Assembly (NCBI GenBank): GCA_031255115.1
Contig: JAIRTD010000175.1
Location: 1 to 6,975 of the forward strand
Direction of reading: 5' to 3'
Source of the DNA: Spirochaetaceae bacterium
Lineage (GTDB): Bacteria; Spirochaetota; Spirochaetia; Treponematales; Breznakiellaceae
DNA length: 6,975 bases
The notes under the pieces are model-generated. The model was not told where the DNA came from. It ran no database searches and worked only from the letters and a program-made list of their open reading frames with translations. Positions 6,076 to 6,975 of this stretch are shown piece by piece (positions within the stretch are counted from its first letter, which is position 1; every line of letters begins with the position of its first letter). Both the position numbers and the translations under genes were made by a program.

Positions 6076-6906
6076 TTACCGGGCATAGCAGTAGGCGCAA
6101 AGCGCGGGGCAGGCGCCGTAGCTTCCTATGTCGACGCTGGGGGCGCAGCGGCAGTGTTTACGCTGGTTTGCCTTGCCGGGGATTTCGATGTTCCAGAGCG
6201 TTTTGATGAGGTCTCTGTCTATGCAGGCGCCCTGGCTTATGCCCAAGGGCGAAAGGTCTTCTTTTTCGGCGCAGCTCTGCATGGTCATGCCCGCTTCCCG
6301 GGCTAGTTCCGCCAGTTTTTTTAGCAGGCTTTGCGCGGGGGGCAGAAAACGGCCTTCCTGGTCACGCAGGGGCGGCATGGTAAAGGCTTCACCGGCCGCA
6401 AGCTTCTCCATGCGCCGCCTGGTTCGGGGGTATTCGTCGTAACCGCTTACGATAACCCGCCTGACCGCGCCTTTGAGGGCTCCGGATAGCCGCTTGAAAT
6501 TGGCAAGATGAAAATCTTCTGTGGTAAGGCTGCTTAAAATCAGCGGATCGTAACGCCAAAGTACCCGTTCCGGGCCAAAACGGCCGGATAATTCGTGAAG
6601 GCCGCGCAAAACCAGGGCCTGTTCCGGTGGATTTGCCTCAAGCTGAGGCGGATAAGCAGTGAGGGTGGTCATGCAGTACCATTTATAGCCCAGGGATTCA
6701 AGGTTTTTTCCATATATAAGCAGGGCTGAAGGGTCTCTGGTCCAAAAAACCAGGATTTCGGCGTCGGATGGGAGCAGGGATACCCGCCGTATCTGGTTCC
6801 GGTTGAAGGGATTGGCAACGTCAACAAAGCCTTGCTCGAGTTTTTCCAGAAACCACCTAAAATGAAAGCGGGGAATGTCGTTTCTGCGGGAAACACTGAC
6901 AATCAC
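6076..6906 (-). CDS. DUF1848 family protein with C-terminal cysteine cluster
   Basis: The 276-residue product is recognised as DUF1848 (uncharacterised, predicted cytoplasmic) from the opening MIVSVSRRNDIPRFHFRWF, ANPFNRNQIRRVSL (31-44), VFWTRDPSALL (53-63), the TLTAYPP block (81-87), WRYDPLIL (117-124), the SCAE/GACID segment (211-230) and a terminal cysteine cluster. The cluster contains CxC (Cys252, Cys254), then DIGSYGAC, and ends with C-x3-C-x2-C (Cys266, Cys270, Cys273) in ACPALCAYCYAR. CX3CX2C followed by YA resembles the iron-sulfur motif of radical-SAM enzymes of the spore-photoproduct-lyase type, but at the C-terminus instead of the N-terminus. The protein stops three residues after the last cysteine, which may be shorter than relatives. 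The start is GTG at 6904-6906: it gives the family N-terminus, and an in-frame TAA lies four codons upstream. The nearest Shine-Dalgarno-like AAGGA is too far away. It is transcribed alone, convergent to rlmB and divergent from the tRNA. Confidence 0.9.
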   Translation of the reverse strand: MIVSVSRRNDIPRFHFRWFLEKLEQGFVDVANPFNRNQIRRVSLLPSDAEILVFWTRDPSALLIYGKNLESLGYKWYCMTTLTAYPPQLEANPPEQALVLRGLHELSGRFGPERVLWRYDPLILSSLTTEDFHLANFKRLSGALKGAVRRVIVSGYDEYPRTRRRMEKLAAGEAFTMPPLRDQEGRFLPPAQSLLKKLAELAREAGMTMQSCAEKEDLSPLGISQGACIDRDLIKTLWNIEIPGKANQRKHCRCAPSVDIGSYGACPALCAYCYAR

Positions 6907-6909
6907 AGC

Positions 6910-6938
6910 TTGACTTTAATTCCTTAACCCTGTATATT
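6910..6938 (+). promoter_or_regulatory. Strong sigma70-type promoter of the tRNA gene
   Basis: TTGACT (6910-6915), a 17-base spacer and TATATT (6933-6938) match the consensus at 5 of 6 positions in each hexamer with ideal spacing. Transcription would start near 6945, about four bases before the mature tRNA 5' end at 6949. This is the best promoter in the window. Confidence 0.75.
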
Positions 6939-6941
6939 CAA
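6913..6941 (-). promoter_or_regulatory. Possible promoter of the DUF1848 gene, fully overlapping the tRNA promoter
   Basis: On the minus strand TTGAAT (6936-6941), a 17-base spacer and TAAAGT (6913-6918) each match the consensus at 4 of 6 positions. The -10 ends six bases before the GTG start, implying a leaderless transcript. An alternative -10, TATACA (6931-6936), would give a leader containing AAGGA but has no -35 at normal spacing. Confidence 0.4.
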
Positions 6942-6948
6942 GTCATCT

Positions 6949-6975
6949 GGGGGTGTAGCTCAGTTGGCTAGAGCG
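6949..6975 (+). tRNA. tRNA gene, 5' part only (isotype not determinable)
   Basis: The last 27 bases are the 5' part of a tRNA: seven acceptor-stem bases (GGGGGTG), T8, A9, D-stem GCTC pairing with GAGC, D-loop AGTTGGCTA with the invariant GG, and G26 as the final base. The window ends before the anticodon, so the amino acid cannot be assigned. The acceptor implies a 3' strand complementary to GGGGGTG beyond the edge. A strong promoter lies just upstream. Other tRNA genes could follow outside the window. Confidence 0.92.

Noticed and set aside
5971..6306. 111-codon open frame on the plus strand across the convergent gap and the DUF1848 3' end
   Set aside because: Most of it is antisense to the conserved cysteine region of DUF1848. 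It has no ribosome-binding site and no recognisable domain.

Overview
The window (about 7 kb, GC-rich but probably not far above 50% G+C) is ordinary dense bacterial chromosome carrying five protein genes and the start of one tRNA gene. I see no insertion sequence, CRISPR array or phage gene. The combination of a loosely conserved lipobox, an M16 lipoprotein and a DUF1848 protein is compatible with a spirochaete, for example a Treponema-like gut organism. That is an inference from gene content and could be wrong.

Left part, minus strand (1-3568). A two-gene operon reads leftward from a promoter at 3540-3568. The first gene is a large M16 zinc protease predicted to be a lipoprotein. It is followed after 26 bases by a YugP-type membrane zinc metallopeptidase that runs off the left edge. 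Both are predicted zinc peptidases of the cell envelope, from unrelated families.

Middle part, plus strand (3690-5899). A divergent promoter drives a metallo-beta-lactamase/beta-CASP ribonuclease-like protein. After 30 bases comes an RlmB/TrmH-type rRNA 2'-O-ribose methyltransferase. This is a small RNA-metabolism operon.

Right part (5880-6975). A 196-base convergent gap rich in GC hairpins includes a likely terminator for the minus-strand gene. It is followed by a DUF1848 gene on the minus strand, whose C-terminal CX3CX2C cluster looks like a radical-SAM iron-sulfur motif at the wrong end of the protein. A tRNA gene cut by the right edge follows. The tRNA and DUF1848 promoters appear to occupy the same 32 bases in opposite directions.

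Across the window, all three genes that open a transcript (M16, beta-CASP, DUF1848) lack a usable Shine-Dalgarno sequence and have a -10-like hexamer ending only 5-7 bases before the start codon. The two internal operon genes (YugP-like, RlmB) have good Shine-Dalgarno sequences. This suggests leaderless transcription of the leading genes. I did not find a clearly new multi-gene system. The leaderless pattern, the interlocked promoters and the possible permuted radical-SAM protein are the observations most worth following.
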